The notes under the pieces: model-generated
Database searches by the model: none
What the model saw: only the letters and a program-made list of their open reading frames with translations
What the model was told of the DNA's origin: nothing
NCBI RefSeq assembly: GCF_016019885.1
Contig: NZ_JAEANY010000001.1
Location: forward strand, 124,001 to 188,000
Length of the DNA stretch: 64,000 bases
Origin: Aurantiacibacter sediminis
GTDB lineage: Bacteria > Pseudomonadota > Alphaproteobacteria > Sphingomonadales > Sphingomonadaceae
Direction: 5' to 3'
Position numbers and translations under genes: made by a program
Shown: positions 9,782 through 18,704 of the stretch, piece by piece
Position numbering within the stretch: position 1 is the first letter of the stretch
How the letters are laid out: each line of letters opens with the position of its first letter

Positions 9782-10549
9782 ATGACCGACGCAACTGTCA
9801 CATCTGAAACCGGTTCCGATCAGGGACATCAGACCATCCGTCCGGAAGAGGCGGCGCATTTCGGCAAGCTGGCGCGAGAGTGGTGGGATCCGAAGGGATC
9901 ATCCGCCATGCTGCACAAGCTCAACCCGGTGCGCCTCGGCTTCATCCGTGAAGCGATCGACATGCATTGGGCTGGCGATGTGGAAAGCGTGAAGCCGCTG
10001 GCTGGCAAGAGCGCGCTCGATGTCGGTTGCGGTGCTGGGCTGCTTTGCGAGCCGCTGGCGCGCATGGGAGCGGAGGTGACGGGTGTCGATGCCGCGCCGG
10101 AAAATACGCAAGTCGCCGCGCTGCACGCTGAAGGTGCGGGCTTGGATATTCGCTATGTGCCGGGGGAGCTGGGCTCGCTTGGTCTCGGCAAGTTTGATCT
10201 CGTTACCTGCATGGAAGTGATCGAGCATGTCGCGGACAAATCAGCCTTCCTTGGACAGCTTGCCGGGCATCTGGCGCCGGACGGGTTGCTCATCATGTCC
10301 TGCCCCAACCGGACGCTGTTGAGCAAAGCCTTCCTAGTCGAGGGCGCAGAGGCGCTGGGCGCTGTGCCGAAGGGCACACATCACTGGGAAGATTTCGTCA
10401 CGCCCGAAGAGCTTGAAGATCTGCTTAGCGCGGAAGGCCTGAAGGTGACACGGACAAAAGGCATCGCTTTCTCTCCGTTGAAAGGCCTGCACATCAGTGA
10501 TGATATGTCGCTGAATTATATTCTTACCGTGCGGAGACCGGTGGAGTAA
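9782..10549 (+). CDS. ubiG: Bifunctional 3-demethylubiquinol / 2-polyprenyl-6-hydroxyphenol methyltransferase
   Basis: A 255-residue SAM-dependent O-methyltransferase of ubiquinone synthesis. The family entry HFGKLAREWWDPKGSSAMLH, the SAM motif LDVGCGAGLLCEPLARMG and VTCMEVIEHV are all present, followed by THHWEDFVTPEEL. ATG 9782 has AAGG at a spacing of 7. The 3-prime end overlaps the convergent glycerophosphodiesterase gene by 26 bp. Confidence 0.96.
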   Translation: MTDATVTSETGSDQGHQTIRPEEAAHFGKLAREWWDPKGSSAMLHKLNPVRLGFIREAIDMHWAGDVESVKPLAGKSALDVGCGAGLLCEPLARMGAEVTGVDAAPENTQVAALHAEGAGLDIRYVPGELGSLGLGKFDLVTCMEVIEHVADKSAFLGQLAGHLAPDGLLIMSCPNRTLLSKAFLVEGAEALGAVPKGTHHWEDFVTPEELEDLLSAEGLKVTRTKGIAFSPLKGLHISDDMSLNYILTVRRPVE

Positions 10550-11645
10550 GCTGGGTGAAGCACCGCGGCAGGCCCGCCAAATTGCGCCGTTCGGCGACCA
10601 TGCCCGGCTGATCTGCAAATACGCCATCGACACGCGCTGCGGCCAACATGTTGAACAGCATCTCCGCACAGCCGTGGCTTGCCGGATTGTCGCCCCGCTG
10701 CAGGGAGGGCGGCAGGAAAGCGTTTTCCCGACGCAACGTCCATGCGTGCACCAACAAGCCGCGCTCCTGTGCCGCTTCGGTCAATCCGGTGCTCGCACCC
10801 TCGGCATTCAGAACAAGGGGGATCGCGACGCCTATACCATTGGCATAGCTGGCTATGTCGTCGAGGCCGGACGGGGTCACCATATCGGCATAGCTGACTG
10901 AGAGATCGTCGGCCGGGCCTCCTTCGGCGGACATGAGCTGCACCAGCCGGATTTCGGTCATGCCATCCAGCCGCCGCAGTGGCTCGACATCGAAGCTCTG
11001 AATGAACACGGGTGCGTCCATGCCTGCGTAGTCAGCCGCGTGCAACTGCTCGACCAGCATCGCGGCGAGATCGAAGCCCTCAGCCATGAAATAGGTCGGA
11101 TGCTTGATCTCCGGATAGATGCCGATCGTGCGACCGCTTTCTGCTTCACGCGCGCGGACGAGGCGGATGATCTCGTCTAGTGTCGGTATTTGATACAGCC
11201 CGTCATAGGCGGTGTTCTGCGGACGAATATCAGGCAGCCGCTCGCGGGCGCGCAGAGTGCGCAGTTCGTCGAGCGTAAAGTCCTCGGTGAACCAGCCGGT
11301 CAGCTCTTCACCGTCAATCACTTTAGTGGTGCGGCGGTCGGCAAATTCAGGGCGGTCAGCGACATCCGTGGTGCCGGAGATTTCGTTCTCATGTCGCGCG
11401 ACCAGCACGCCGTCCATGGTCGGCACAAGGTCTGGCTCGATATAATCTGCGCCCTGGGTGATCGCGAGATCGTATGCCGCCAGAGTATGCTCCGGTCGGT
11501 CTCCGCTCGCTCCGCGATGGGCTATAATCAGCATTCCAGCTTCCCCTTCTCGCTGCGCCCAGGCAGGCGAAAATGCTGCACCCAATGCTGCGCAGCAAAA
11601 TATTGTAAACGCTAGAAAACGTATCAGCAAAGCGCGTTCTCCCAT
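10524..11645 (-). CDS. glpQ: Periplasmic glycerophosphodiester phosphodiesterase
   Basis: A 373-residue protein with an N-terminal Sec signal (hydrophobic stretch about residues 6-29, ending AWAQ). The GDPD domain begins LIIAHRGASGDRPEHTLAAY. Its catalytic pattern HRG, EPDL and DGVLVARHE is intact, and the GDPD insertion and IYPEIKHPTYF are present. It cleaves glycerophosphodiesters to glycerol-3-phosphate and alcohols, here in the periplasm. The first codons overlap the end of the ArsC-like gene by 22 bp. The last 26 bp overlap ubiG tail-to-tail. Confidence 0.9.
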   Translation of the reverse strand: MGERALLIRFLAFTIFCCAALGAAFSPAWAQREGEAGMLIIAHRGASGDRPEHTLAAYDLAITQGADYIEPDLVPTMDGVLVARHENEISGTTDVADRPEFADRRTTKVIDGEELTGWFTEDFTLDELRTLRARERLPDIRPQNTAYDGLYQIPTLDEIIRLVRAREAESGRTIGIYPEIKHPTYFMAEGFDLAAMLVEQLHAADYAGMDAPVFIQSFDVEPLRRLDGMTEIRLVQLMSAEGGPADDLSVSYADMVTPSGLDDIASYANGIGVAIPLVLNAEGASTGLTEAAQERGLLVHAWTLRRENAFLPPSLQRGDNPASHGCAEMLFNMLAAARVDGVFADQPGMVAERRNLAGLPRCFTQLTPPVSAR

Positions 11646-11977
11646 TCGCTCTCTGCAAAGCCGACCAGCACGTGCTCGTCGCCTTCGCGCTCCATGACCG
11701 GTCGCTTGATCATGCTGGGATGTTCGACCATCAGCGCGATCGCCTTTTCACGAGTCATGTCGGCCTTCTGCTCGTCGTCCAGTTTGCGAAATGTCGTGCC
11801 GCGGCGATTAAGCAGGACTGCCCAACCGCAGCGATCCGCCCAGCGGGACAGATCCTTTTCGGAGACGCCTTCCTTCTTGTAGTCATGGAATGTGTAATCG
11901 AGGCCCTGGGCATCCATCCATTTGCGCGCTTTCTTGACTGTGTCGCAATTGGGAATGCCGTAGATGTGGATGGTCAT
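11624..11977 (-). CDS. ArsC/Spx-family reductase-like protein
   Basis: A 117-residue thioredoxin-fold protein of the ArsC/YffB type. The N-terminus MTIHIYGIPNCDTVKKARKW has the single catalytic Cys of NCDT. The middle has NRRGTTFRKL and the C-terminus has HPSMIKRPVMEREGD. The R-P motif near the C-terminus is typical of glutathione-dependent ArsC relatives (YffB); true arsenate reduction is not implied. ATG 11977 has GGAGAG 5 nt upstream, which favours it over a start 27 bp earlier. It probably forms an operon with the downstream, overlapping glpQ-like gene. Confidence 0.85.
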   Translation of the reverse strand: MTIHIYGIPNCDTVKKARKWMDAQGLDYTFHDYKKEGVSEKDLSRWADRCGWAVLLNRRGTTFRKLDDEQKADMTREKAIALMVEHPSMIKRPVMEREGDEHVLVGFAESEWENALC

Positions 11978-12034
11978 AGTCTCTCCGATATAGATGGCGT
12001 CCATGACATCTGGACGACGCCGATTGCGCTTGTT

Positions 12035-12499
12035 CTATCTCAGATTTGCGTCAGCGATAGCAACCGCAAGCGCGTCTGCGGCATCCGCGCCCGCAAGCTG
12101 CACTCCGGGCAAAAGCACCTTCAGCATCGCCTGCACTTGCGCTTTCTCCGCGCCACCGGTTCCCACGACAGCCTTCTTGACCAGCCGCGCCGCGTGCTCG
12201 CGTACTTCGAGACCCGCCCCGCCGCATGCTGCAATCACGGCACCGCGCGCCTGTGCCAGCTTGATCGTCGATTGCGCGTTTTTATTGGCAAAGATTTCTT
12301 CCGCCGCCGCGCGATCCGGCGCGTGGCTCGCAATGACGGCTTCGATTTCCGCGTGCAGTTGCGTGAGCCGCGCCGCGATTGGCGCTTTGGAGTCCGTTTT
12401 TACTTGCCCATTCGCAACGTGCGCAATGCGGCTGCCCTCGGCCCGTATTACGCCCCAGCCGGTGCAGCTAAGCGAGGGATCGAGGCCGAGAATTATCAC
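12035..12499 (-). CDS. ruvC: Holliday junction resolvase RuvC
   Basis: A 154-residue endonuclease resolving four-way junctions with RuvAB. The RNase H-like fold starts MIILGLDPSLSCTGWGV. The acidic catalytic set is visible as Asp7, Glu67/68 (AAAEEIFANKN), Asp139 and Asp142 (GADAADALAVAI). The start codon is GTG with a weak ribosome site. It follows yebC and a tiny membrane ORF on the same strand, so translation may be coupled. ruvA and ruvB are not next to it in this window. Confidence 0.95.
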   Translation of the reverse strand: MIILGLDPSLSCTGWGVIRAEGSRIAHVANGQVKTDSKAPIAARLTQLHAEIEAVIASHAPDRAAAEEIFANKNAQSTIKLAQARGAVIAACGGAGLEVREHAARLVKKAVVGTGGAEKAQVQAMLKVLLPGVQLAGADAADALAVAIADANLR

Positions 12500-12509
12500 G
12501 CTGGCAGGC

Positions 12510-12608
12510 TCAGCCCAGCCCTACGCGCCAGCCGAGCCGCCATGCGAGCGCGAGCAGGAAGATGAAGCACAACAGGGCAACGAAAAATCCGCCCACCCAA
12601 GCCTTCAC
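12510..12608 (-). CDS. Small membrane protein (32 aa) between yebC and ruvC
   Basis: A 32-codon frame starts with GTG at 12608, which overlaps the yebC stop as GTGA, and ends 10 bp before ruvC. The product [20 protein letters not shown] continues [12 protein letters not shown]. It has one strongly hydrophobic helix (about residues 5-23) followed by three Arg residues, a plausible single-pass protein with a cytoplasmic C-terminus. The 4-bp overlap and tight fit argue for a coupled gene. No family is recognised; conservation in relatives would decide whether it is real. Confidence 0.6.
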   Translation of the reverse strand: MKAWVGGFFVALLCFIFLLALAWRLGWRVGLG

Positions 12609-13351
12609 GCTTCCAGCTTCTCCATAACCTCGTCGGAGATTTCGTAATTGCCCCAAACGGTCTGCACGTCATCGTCATCGTCCAGTGCATCGACCAGCTT
12701 CAACAGCGTACCCGCAGCCTTTTCGTCCATATCGACGGTAATGTTGGGCTTCCACGCGAGCTTCACCTTCTCTGCTTCGCCCAAAGCCTTTTCCATGTCG
12801 GTGGCGACCTGGTGGAGCGATTCGGGCTCGGTCCAGATGGTGTGGCCGTCATCGGAGCTTTCGATATCGTCCGCGCCGGCTTCCATCGCTGCCATCAGCA
12901 CCTTTTCTTCGTCTCCGGCGCTTGCCGGATATTCGATCAGGCCGCGGCGCTCGAACCCGTGCTGCACGCTGCCTTCGGTGCCGAGATTGCCGCCATTCTT
13001 GCTGAACGCGGTGCGCACGGCAGTGGCGGTGCGGTTGCGATTGTCGGTCAGCGCCTCGACGATGATCGCGCTGCCGCCCGGGCCATAGCCTTCGTAGCGG
13101 ACTTCTTCGTAGTTCTCGCCATCTGCCGCGCTCGCCTTGTCGATCGCGCGCTGGATATTGTCCTTGGGCATGGACTGCGCCTTGGCGGTATTCACCGCGA
13201 GGCGAAGGCGCGGGTTCATGTCCGGATCGGGCGTTCCCATCTTTGCCGCCACGGTGATTTCGCGGCTCAGCTTGGAAAAGAGGTTGGAACGCTTCTTATC
13301 CTGCGCACCCTTGCGGTGCATGATGTTCTTGAATTTGGAATGGCCTGCCAT
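12605..13351 (-). CDS. yebC: YebC/PmpR family DNA-binding translation/transcription regulator
   Basis: A 248-residue member of the YebC/PmpR family. The signature start [21 protein letters not shown] is complete. [49 protein letters not shown] and TEPESLHQV follow in the usual order. Family members are linked to DNA binding and more recently to relief of ribosome stalling. It lies upstream of the small membrane ORF and ruvC, the common yebC-ruvC order in proteobacteria. Confidence 0.95.
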   Translation of the reverse strand: MAGHSKFKNIMHRKGAQDKKRSNLFSKLSREITVAAKMGTPDPDMNPRLRLAVNTAKAQSMPKDNIQRAIDKASAADGENYEEVRYEGYGPGGSAIIVEALTDNRNRTATAVRTAFSKNGGNLGTEGSVQHGFERRGLIEYPASAGDEEKVLMAAMEAGADDIESSDDGHTIWTEPESLHQVATDMEKALGEAEKVKLAWKPNITVDMDEKAAGTLLKLVDALDDDDDVQTVWGNYEISDEVMEKLEA

Positions 13352-13461
13352 GGGAATATCTTACGTCAATGATTGGGAATGATGCGGCTTTACTCCGATG
13401 CCGAAGTCTGACGCAAGCGCTAGTCTCCCGGCCTGACGTTCAACTGACGAGCGAACCGCCC

Positions 13462-14532
13462 TTACTCGGACAGTATATCCGAATTGATCGTGACCTCGCG
13501 CCCCTCACCCCAGGTCTGGCGCGACGACGTGACGCGATTGTCGTTCAGCAATTCGAGCACGCGCTCCGGGCTCGGCAAGCGATCCTGTGTGACAAAGGAC
13601 ACATCTCCCGCCGCGCGGTAAAGCGTGATGGAAAAGGCCTCATCGTCATTATCGCGATCATTGATCCCTTCGATGTGCAGTTGCGGGCTGACACGCACGG
13701 CATTGCCGTTGTCACCCAGCGCCAGAAGATAGCTCGTTTCACTTTCATTGGCGCGGTACACCGCCTGGCCCAAATGCAGCTGTGAATCCCGGCACCAAGT
13801 GACGGGTCCAGCCTCTTCCTGCTGTTCCTCGACCAGGCCCTGCAGCAGACCGCCAAGCAGGCTGTTCACGACATTGTCCGCCGCATCGCCGCGAACATCG
13901 CGCGAGCGGCCGCGGAAGCGCAGCTCGTCTTCGCAATCGCCAATAGGAGCAACCGCGACCGCATCGTGGTCAGGCAGTTGCAGCTCCGCCAGTGCGCCTT
14001 CCATCCAGTGCAGCAGGCCATCGCTCGTCCGCGTTGCAGAGCTGGCGCGCATCTTCACATACCATTCGCCGACGGCGAACATGGCGACGCCAGTACTGCG
14101 CATGCCGTTGCGCGGGCCGGGTTCGAATATCGTTATCAGCCCTGACTGGGCCTCAGCGCCGGATAAGGCAAAGCTGCGTGGGCCGAGCACCCGCTCCGGA
14201 TTGTCGTAATTGGGGCTCATGGCGATCACCGATTCTGCCTGAGCGAACCATACCGGCAGAGCGCCATTGGTGTTGCGGAAGACGTAGAAGCTCAGAATTT
14301 GGCTGCGATCAGCGCTTTCGAAATTCATTCCGATATCGAGCTGATCCTCGGCATAGGCCGCCGCATCCGTGCGCGGCAAACCGCCCAGCATCGCGGGTAC
14401 CGCAATGTCGCTATGCGGGTGCTCATAAGCCTCGCCCTCCGCGAGCGAAATGGCCTCTTGGGCCGCCGTAGGCGAGACAAGCATCGCGCCCGAAAGTGCG
14501 AGCGCCGCCGCCATACAAATACGCGAAATCAT
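13462..14532 (-). CDS. Secreted hypothetical protein
   Basis: A 356-residue protein with a Sec signal peptide (about residues 1-24, MISRICMAAALALSGAMLVS then PTAAQEA). The mature part has no motif I recognise. It carries LPRTDAAAYAEDQLDIGMNF, an Asp/Glu-rich centre and EEQQEEAGPVTWC. ATG 14532 has GGGGATAGGG just upstream. It stands alone on the minus strand between gapR and yebC. A periplasmic or surface role is likely; nothing more can be said. Confidence 0.75.
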   Translation of the reverse strand: MISRICMAAALALSGAMLVSPTAAQEAISLAEGEAYEHPHSDIAVPAMLGGLPRTDAAAYAEDQLDIGMNFESADRSQILSFYVFRNTNGALPVWFAQAESVIAMSPNYDNPERVLGPRSFALSGAEAQSGLITIFEPGPRNGMRSTGVAMFAVGEWYVKMRASSATRTSDGLLHWMEGALAELQLPDHDAVAVAPIGDCEDELRFRGRSRDVRGDAADNVVNSLLGGLLQGLVEEQQEEAGPVTWCRDSQLHLGQAVYRANESETSYLLALGDNGNAVRVSPQLHIEGINDRDNDDEAFSITLYRAAGDVSFVTQDRLPSPERVLELLNDNRVTSSRQTWGEGREVTINSDILSE

Positions 14533-14595
14533 GACCCTATCCCCTTCACCACAAAGGCTGGCACATCACCGGCGAAGGGGCAAGACAAAGGGCGA

Positions 14596-14832
14596 TCAGC
14601 CCATGCCGAGCGCGGCCTTGTAAGTGTCCAGGATCATTTCCATTTCGCTGCGGTCATTAGTGTCCATTTTCCGCAGGCGCACGATCTGGCGCATGATCTT
14701 CACATCGTAACCGACTGCCTTGGCTTCCGCGTAGACATCGCGAATGTCGTCGGCGATGCCCTTCTTTTCCTCTTCGAGGCGCTCGATACGTTCGATCAGC
14801 AGGCGCAGGCGGTCGTCAGTGGCTTCAGCCAT
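14596..14832 (-). CDS. gapR: GapR-type nucleoid-associated protein (DUF2312)
   Basis: A 78-residue DUF2312 protein. The sequence [20 protein letters not shown] (residues 9-28) forms the first coiled-coil helix. [20 protein letters not shown] and [20 protein letters not shown] complete the family pattern. In Caulobacter, GapR clamps overtwisted DNA ahead of forks and RNA polymerase and is essential for growth. Length and sequence fit closely. ATG 14832 has GGAG at a spacing of 9. It is transcribed alone, with a palindromic repeat upstream between it and the DUF1244 gene. Confidence 0.93.
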   Translation of the reverse strand: MAEATDDRLRLLIERIERLEEEKKGIADDIRDVYAEAKAVGYDVKIMRQIVRLRKMDTNDRSEMEMILDTYKAALGMG

Positions 14833-14920
14833 GTTGGGTAACTCCGGTTGGAATGAGAATCAGTTGCCGCGCTGGTTAGCCGCGCATCCCGGCGCGGTGA
14901 AGGTGTAATTACAGAATTTC

Positions 14921-15035
14921 TCCCCTCCCGCCTGCGGGAGGGGCAGAGAGACTTGGCAGCTTGTCTGCCTCGTCGCAACGGGGTGGGCCGTTCCGGCCCA
15001 TGCCCACCCCCAACCCCTCCCGCGAGCGGGAGGGG
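14921..15035. repeat. Palindromic intergenic repeat, copy A
   Basis: A hairpin CCCCTCCCGC/GCGGGAGGGG (14922-14943) is followed by GAGACTTGGCAGCTTGTCTGCC with its own stem GGCAG/CTGCC, then a GGGGTGGGC end. A mirror half begins GCCCACCCC and ends in another CCCTCCCGC/GCGGGAGGG hairpin (to 15035). It belongs to the same family as the elements around 28.2-28.95 kb. It fills the gap between the gapR and DUF1244 genes, where it may also act as a transcription barrier. Confidence 0.85.
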
Positions 15036-15045
15036 AGTGGCGCGA

Positions 15046-15363
15046 TCACCGAAGGTCTGCCGCGTTTTTGGCGATGCTGGCCTGCATTCGCGCGATCTGC
15101 TCCTCGCTCGCCTCGCTCTGGCGCGTGGCTTTCCATTCGTCCATGGGCATTCCGTGGATGAGCGCGCGTGCTTCGGCCTTGTCGCCTTCATATCCGGCAT
15201 CGCGAATCCAGTCGGCGAGGCAATTGCGGCAGAAGCCAGCCAGCCCCATCAGCTCGATATTCTGCGCGTCGTGGCGATGGCGCAGATGGCGCACCAAGCG
15301 GCGAAACGCGGCGGCTGCCACGTCATCGGGAAGCGCATCCAGCGGGTCAGTCGTGTCATGCAT
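15046..15363 (-). CDS. DUF1244 family protein
   Basis: A 105-residue protein. FRRLVRHLRHRHDAQNIELM and GLAGFCRNCLADWIRDAG (with a CxxC) are the conserved core of DUF1244, a small all-helical family common in alphaproteobacteria. MPMDEWKATRQSEASEEQ is also conserved. Function is unknown. ATG 15363 has GAGG at a spacing of 7. It is divergent from pyk by about 60 bp. Confidence 0.88.
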   Translation of the reverse strand: MHDTTDPLDALPDDVAAAAFRRLVRHLRHRHDAQNIELMGLAGFCRNCLADWIRDAGYEGDKAEARALIHGMPMDEWKATRQSEASEEQIARMQASIAKNAADLR

Positions 15364-15423
15364 AGCAATGCCTCATCTAAAGTGCTCTTGTCTTGTCACA
15401 TTAGCCTGCCATAGGCTGGGCAT

Positions 15424-16914
15424 ATGGCAAACGAAACACGCGCAAAGCTCGACCCTCGCGGCCGCAAGGTCAAGATCCTCGCCACCACCGGCCCTTCCAC
15501 CGCAGACCCGGACGTGCTGCGCAGCTTGTTCAAGGCCGGGGCCGACGCCTTTCGCGTGAATATGAGCCACGGCGAGCATGAGATGCACGCCAGGACCATC
15601 GCCAATATCCGCGCGTTGGAAAAGGAATTCCACCGCCCCATCGCTATCCTGGCAGACTTGCAGGGGCCGAAGCTGCGCGTGGGCAAATTCGCCGATGGCA
15701 AAGCGACCATTGCGCACGGAGCGAAGTTCACTTTCGACCGGTCGAGCGAGCCGGGCGATGCCACCCGCGTCGAATTACCGCATCCCGAAATCTTCGCCGT
15801 GATCGAAGAAGGCCAGCGCCTGCTGGTCAATGATGGCAAGATGCGTTTCCGCGTCCTGTCGGCGAGCGAAAATGCCATCACCTGCAAGGCCGAAGTCGGC
15901 GGCGTAATTTCGGATCGCAAGGGCGTGAACGTGCCCGATGCCGAAATTCCGATCCCCGCGCTGACCGAGAAGGATCGCAAGGATCTCGCCTTTGCCATGG
16001 ATCAGGGTGCGGACTGGATCGGCCTGTCTTTCGTCCAGCGACCCGATGACCTTGCCGAAGCCCGCCGCCTGATGCGCGGCCCCAATGGCGAACCGCGCGG
16101 TGCGCTTTGTGCCAAGATCGAGAAGCCTTCAGCGGTGCGTCGCCTCGATGAAATCATCGAACAGTCGGACGCGATCATGGTGGCGCGCGGCGATCTGGGC
16201 GTGGAGCTCAATCCCGAAGAAGTGCCGCCGCTGCAGAAGAAGATCGTCAATAAAACGCGCCTGACCGGCAAGCCGGTGATCGTGGCAACGCAAATGCTCG
16301 AAAGCATGATCGAAAGCCCAGCGCCGACGCGCGCCGAAGTTTCTGACGTTGCCAATGCCGTTTATGATGGCGCGGATTGCGTGATGCTTTCGGCCGAGAC
16401 TGCTGCGGGCGACTGGCCCGAGGAGGCCGTGCTGATGATGGCGAGCATCGCGCGCCAGGTTGAGAATGACGAGGCCTATAAGGACCGCGTCCGCATGCTC
16501 GATACGCCGCCCGATCCCACCACAGCCGATGCAATGGCACATGCCTGCATGACGATCGGCGATACGGTAAAGCTCGGGGCGATCGGCGTGTTCACCTCAT
16601 CGGGCAGCAGCGCCCGGCGCGTTGCCCGTGAGCGTCCCGCTGTGCCCGTTATGGTCCTAACCCCCAGCATGGCTGTTGCCCGCCGCGTGGCTCTCCTGTG
16701 GGGCGCGCATCCGGTGGCAACCAAGGACATCGGCAGCTTTGAAGAAATGGTCGCCAAGGGCAAACGGATGGCCCTGCGCCATGGCTTTGCCGAAAGCGGC
16801 TCCCGCCTCGCCGTCATGGCCGGCGTGCCTTTCGGCCAGTCCGGCGCGACGAACATCGTGCATGTGGTGACGGTACAGGGCGACGAGTTGGAAGGTTATT
16901 CCGGCGAAGGCTGA
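15424..16914 (+). CDS. pyk: Pyruvate kinase
   Basis: A 496-residue enzyme converting phosphoenolpyruvate and ADP to pyruvate and ATP. KILATTGPSTADPDVLRSLF, FRVNMSHGEHEMH and ILADLQGPKLRVG open it. The catalytic lysine segment ALCAKIEKPSAVRRLDEI is followed by MVARGDLGVELNPEEVPPLQ and the signature VIVATQMLESMIESPAPTRA. The C-terminal allosteric domain is present. Its last 19 bp overlap the convergent secreted-protein gene. Confidence 0.97.
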   Translation: MANETRAKLDPRGRKVKILATTGPSTADPDVLRSLFKAGADAFRVNMSHGEHEMHARTIANIRALEKEFHRPIAILADLQGPKLRVGKFADGKATIAHGAKFTFDRSSEPGDATRVELPHPEIFAVIEEGQRLLVNDGKMRFRVLSASENAITCKAEVGGVISDRKGVNVPDAEIPIPALTEKDRKDLAFAMDQGADWIGLSFVQRPDDLAEARRLMRGPNGEPRGALCAKIEKPSAVRRLDEIIEQSDAIMVARGDLGVELNPEEVPPLQKKIVNKTRLTGKPVIVATQMLESMIESPAPTRAEVSDVANAVYDGADCVMLSAETAAGDWPEEAVLMMASIARQVENDEAYKDRVRMLDTPPDPTTADAMAHACMTIGDTVKLGAIGVFTSSGSSARRVARERPAVPVMVLTPSMAVARRVALLWGAHPVATKDIGSFEEMVAKGKRMALRHGFAESGSRLAVMAGVPFGQSGATNIVHVVTVQGDELEGYSGEG

Positions 16915-17429
16915 TCGCCATCGCCATGCAGCGGCGCGTCGTCTGACCAGCATTCTTCAAGGGTAGCCAGGCTGCCCTCCACCCAGTTGGCGAGCGGCGT
17001 GTCCACATTGGATGTGAAATAGAGGTCGTTGCCGCCGTAGCTGTCATAATGCGCGCTGCTGCGCAGGCTGTATTCGACGCCATCCAGGCTCAGGATCACC
17101 GATCCATCGGGGCGCACGGGTATGCCGGGCACCAGCACGCGCGGCGGGGCGATCTGGGTGGAAGCGACTACCGCATCGCGCGCGGCGGGGCAGCGCTGTG
17201 TGTCGGTCCATTGGATGGTGCTGGTCCGTTCATCCTGCGCAATGGTTATCCGGCGAAACCAGAATTGCAGCCGCCCCTCCCCGCGCAATACGCCGACTTC
17301 CACCGTTACATCGTCACCCATTTGCGATGGATTGCGCGTGAAAGTCATGAAGGGCGCGTAATCGCGCGGGACAAAATCCTGCGGCGGCGCGGCGGCAAGC
17401 AGGGTCAGGGAAGCAAGCGAGATCAGCAT
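16896..17429 (-). CDS. Secreted hypothetical protein
   Basis: A 177-residue protein with a short signal peptide (MLISLASLTLLAAAPPQ). The mature part has WTDTQRCPAARDAV, VLVPGIPVRPDGSVILSLDG and a late single Cys (LEECW). I recognise no family; similar small secreted proteins are common in Erythrobacteraceae. It lies between tRNA-Gly and pyk and overlaps pyk tail-to-tail by 19 bp. The overlap and intact signal peptide support a real gene. Confidence 0.7.
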   Translation of the reverse strand: MLISLASLTLLAAAPPQDFVPRDYAPFMTFTRNPSQMGDDVTVEVGVLRGEGRLQFWFRRITIAQDERTSTIQWTDTQRCPAARDAVVASTQIAPPRVLVPGIPVRPDGSVILSLDGVEYSLRSSAHYDSYGGNDLYFTSNVDTPLANWVEGSLATLEECWSDDAPLHGDGDQPSPE

Positions 17430-17486
17430 CGCGCAAGGCTACATCACCCGGAGCCGGGTGGCCATAATGATGTAATAGAAAGAGAA

Positions 17487-17561
17487 TGGAGCGGGCGAGG
17501 CGATTCGAACGCCCGACCCCAACCTTGGCAAGGTTGTGCTCTACCCCTGAGCTACGCCCGC
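17487..17561 (-). tRNA. tRNA-Gly (anticodon GCC)
   Basis: On the minus strand GCGGGCG pairs with CGCCCGC and CCA is encoded. The D-arm is GCTCAGGGGTAGAGC. The anticodon stem CAACC/GGTTG encloses TTGCCAA, so the anticodon is GCC. The T-arm is CGGGCGTTCGAATCGCCTCG-like and complete. The gene is 75 nt including CCA, followed by a pyrimidine-rich tract that may end the transcript. Confidence 0.97.
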
Positions 17562-17753
17562 TCACTGACGCTCTACCCGAAGACACGCTCCGGATGGGGA
17601 GCGGCGCAGTTAGCAACGGTTATCACGCCCTGCAAGAGGGAATCTTGCGCATTTGCGAAAAGTCGGCTCGCCTGCGCCCTGCCCCCTTCACAAAGCGCAC
17701 AGAAACGCCACATTGCATGCTTACGCGATCACAAGACCTACAGGAGCATCACC

Positions 17754-18704
17754 TTGGCAAGCATGGGCCTCAATATGGACGAACAAAAGGCAGTCGACCG
17801 CTTTCGCAAGCAGGTTGTCGAGCCGAGCCAGACCAAGCTTGTTATCCTCGATTTCTGGGCGGAATGGTGCGGACCGTGCAAGGCAATCGCCCCGATGCTG
17901 GAGAAAGTCGCGGCAGAATATGCCGACAAGGGCGTCGTGCTGGCCAAAGTCGACGTCGATGAAGAGAAGTTCATCGCCAGTCAGTTCCAGGTCCAGTCGA
18001 TCCCCACCATCTATGCCATGTTCCAAGGCCAGCCGGTTGCCGATCTGACGCCGATGCGCAGCGAATCGCAGCTGAAGCAGGCGCTCGACCAGCTGCTCGA
18101 GCAATTGCCGGTGCAGGCAGGCGCGCATGATGGCGAAGGTGCCGATCAGATGGCGCAGATGGAAGCGCAGGTCGCACAGATGATCGAAGCGGGGGAAGCG
18201 ATGCTGGCCGGCGAAGAGAAGGATCAGGCGCTGGAGCTGTTCACCCAGCTTGCAACGCAGGCGCCGCCGCCAATCGCGCAACGGCCCGATGTCCAGTCCG
18301 GATACATCCGCGCGCTGGTCGCCAATGATCAGGCTGATGCCGCGAAAGCGGCGCATGACGCGCTGCCGGAAGAGGTTCAAAACGATGCAGCAGTGAAGCA
18401 GGCCTATTCAGCGATCGAGCTTGCCGGGCAGCAGGTCGATGATAGCGAGTTGAAGAACTTGCGTGCGGCGGCTGCAGAGCGCCCCGCCGATACAGACGCG
18501 CAGCTGGCCTTTGCCGAAGCCGCATTCGCCGCTGGCGAGCGCGATGAGGCGGCCGAAGTGCTGCTGCGCGCCATCGAAGGTGGCGGCGAGGAAGGCAACG
18601 AAGCGGCCAAGGCCAAGCTCCTGCAGATTTTCGAAGCGGTGGGGCTGGAAGATCCTTGGGTCTCTGCCCAGCGCCGCAAGCTGTCGTTGATCCTGTTCGG
18701 ATGA
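17754..18704 (+). CDS. Thioredoxin-domain protein with C-terminal tetratricopeptide region (YbbN/CnoX-like)
   Basis: A 316-residue protein. The thioredoxin fold occupies about residues 10-120 with an intact active site WCGPC (Cys39, Cys42) and the cis-Pro region VQSIPTIYAMF. The remaining 190 residues are helical repeats (GEEKDQALELFTQLA, ADTDAQLAFAEAAFAAGERD). This layout is that of CnoX/YbbN chaperedoxins, which work with GroEL and DnaK. The start is taken as TTG 17754 because AGGAG lies exactly 7 nt upstream; ATG 17763 would be 16 nt from it. Its stop overlaps the next gene as ATGA. Confidence 0.88.
   Translation: MASMGLNMDEQKAVDRFRKQVVEPSQTKLVILDFWAEWCGPCKAIAPMLEKVAAEYADKGVVLAKVDVDEEKFIASQFQVQSIPTIYAMFQGQPVADLTPMRSESQLKQALDQLLEQLPVQAGAHDGEGADQMAQMEAQVAQMIEAGEAMLAGEEKDQALELFTQLATQAPPPIAQRPDVQSGYIRALVANDQADAAKAAHDALPEEVQNDAAVKQAYSAIELAGQQVDDSELKNLRAAAAERPADTDAQLAFAEAAFAAGERDEAAEVLLRAIEGGGEEGNEAAKAKLLQIFEAVGLEDPWVSAQRRKLSLILFG

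Noticed and set aside
17049-17753. N-terminal extension of the thioredoxin-TPR protein upstream to 17049
   Set aside because: The extension runs through the tRNA-Gly gene and an opposite-strand gene, and AGGAG with TTG 17754 gives a natural start.
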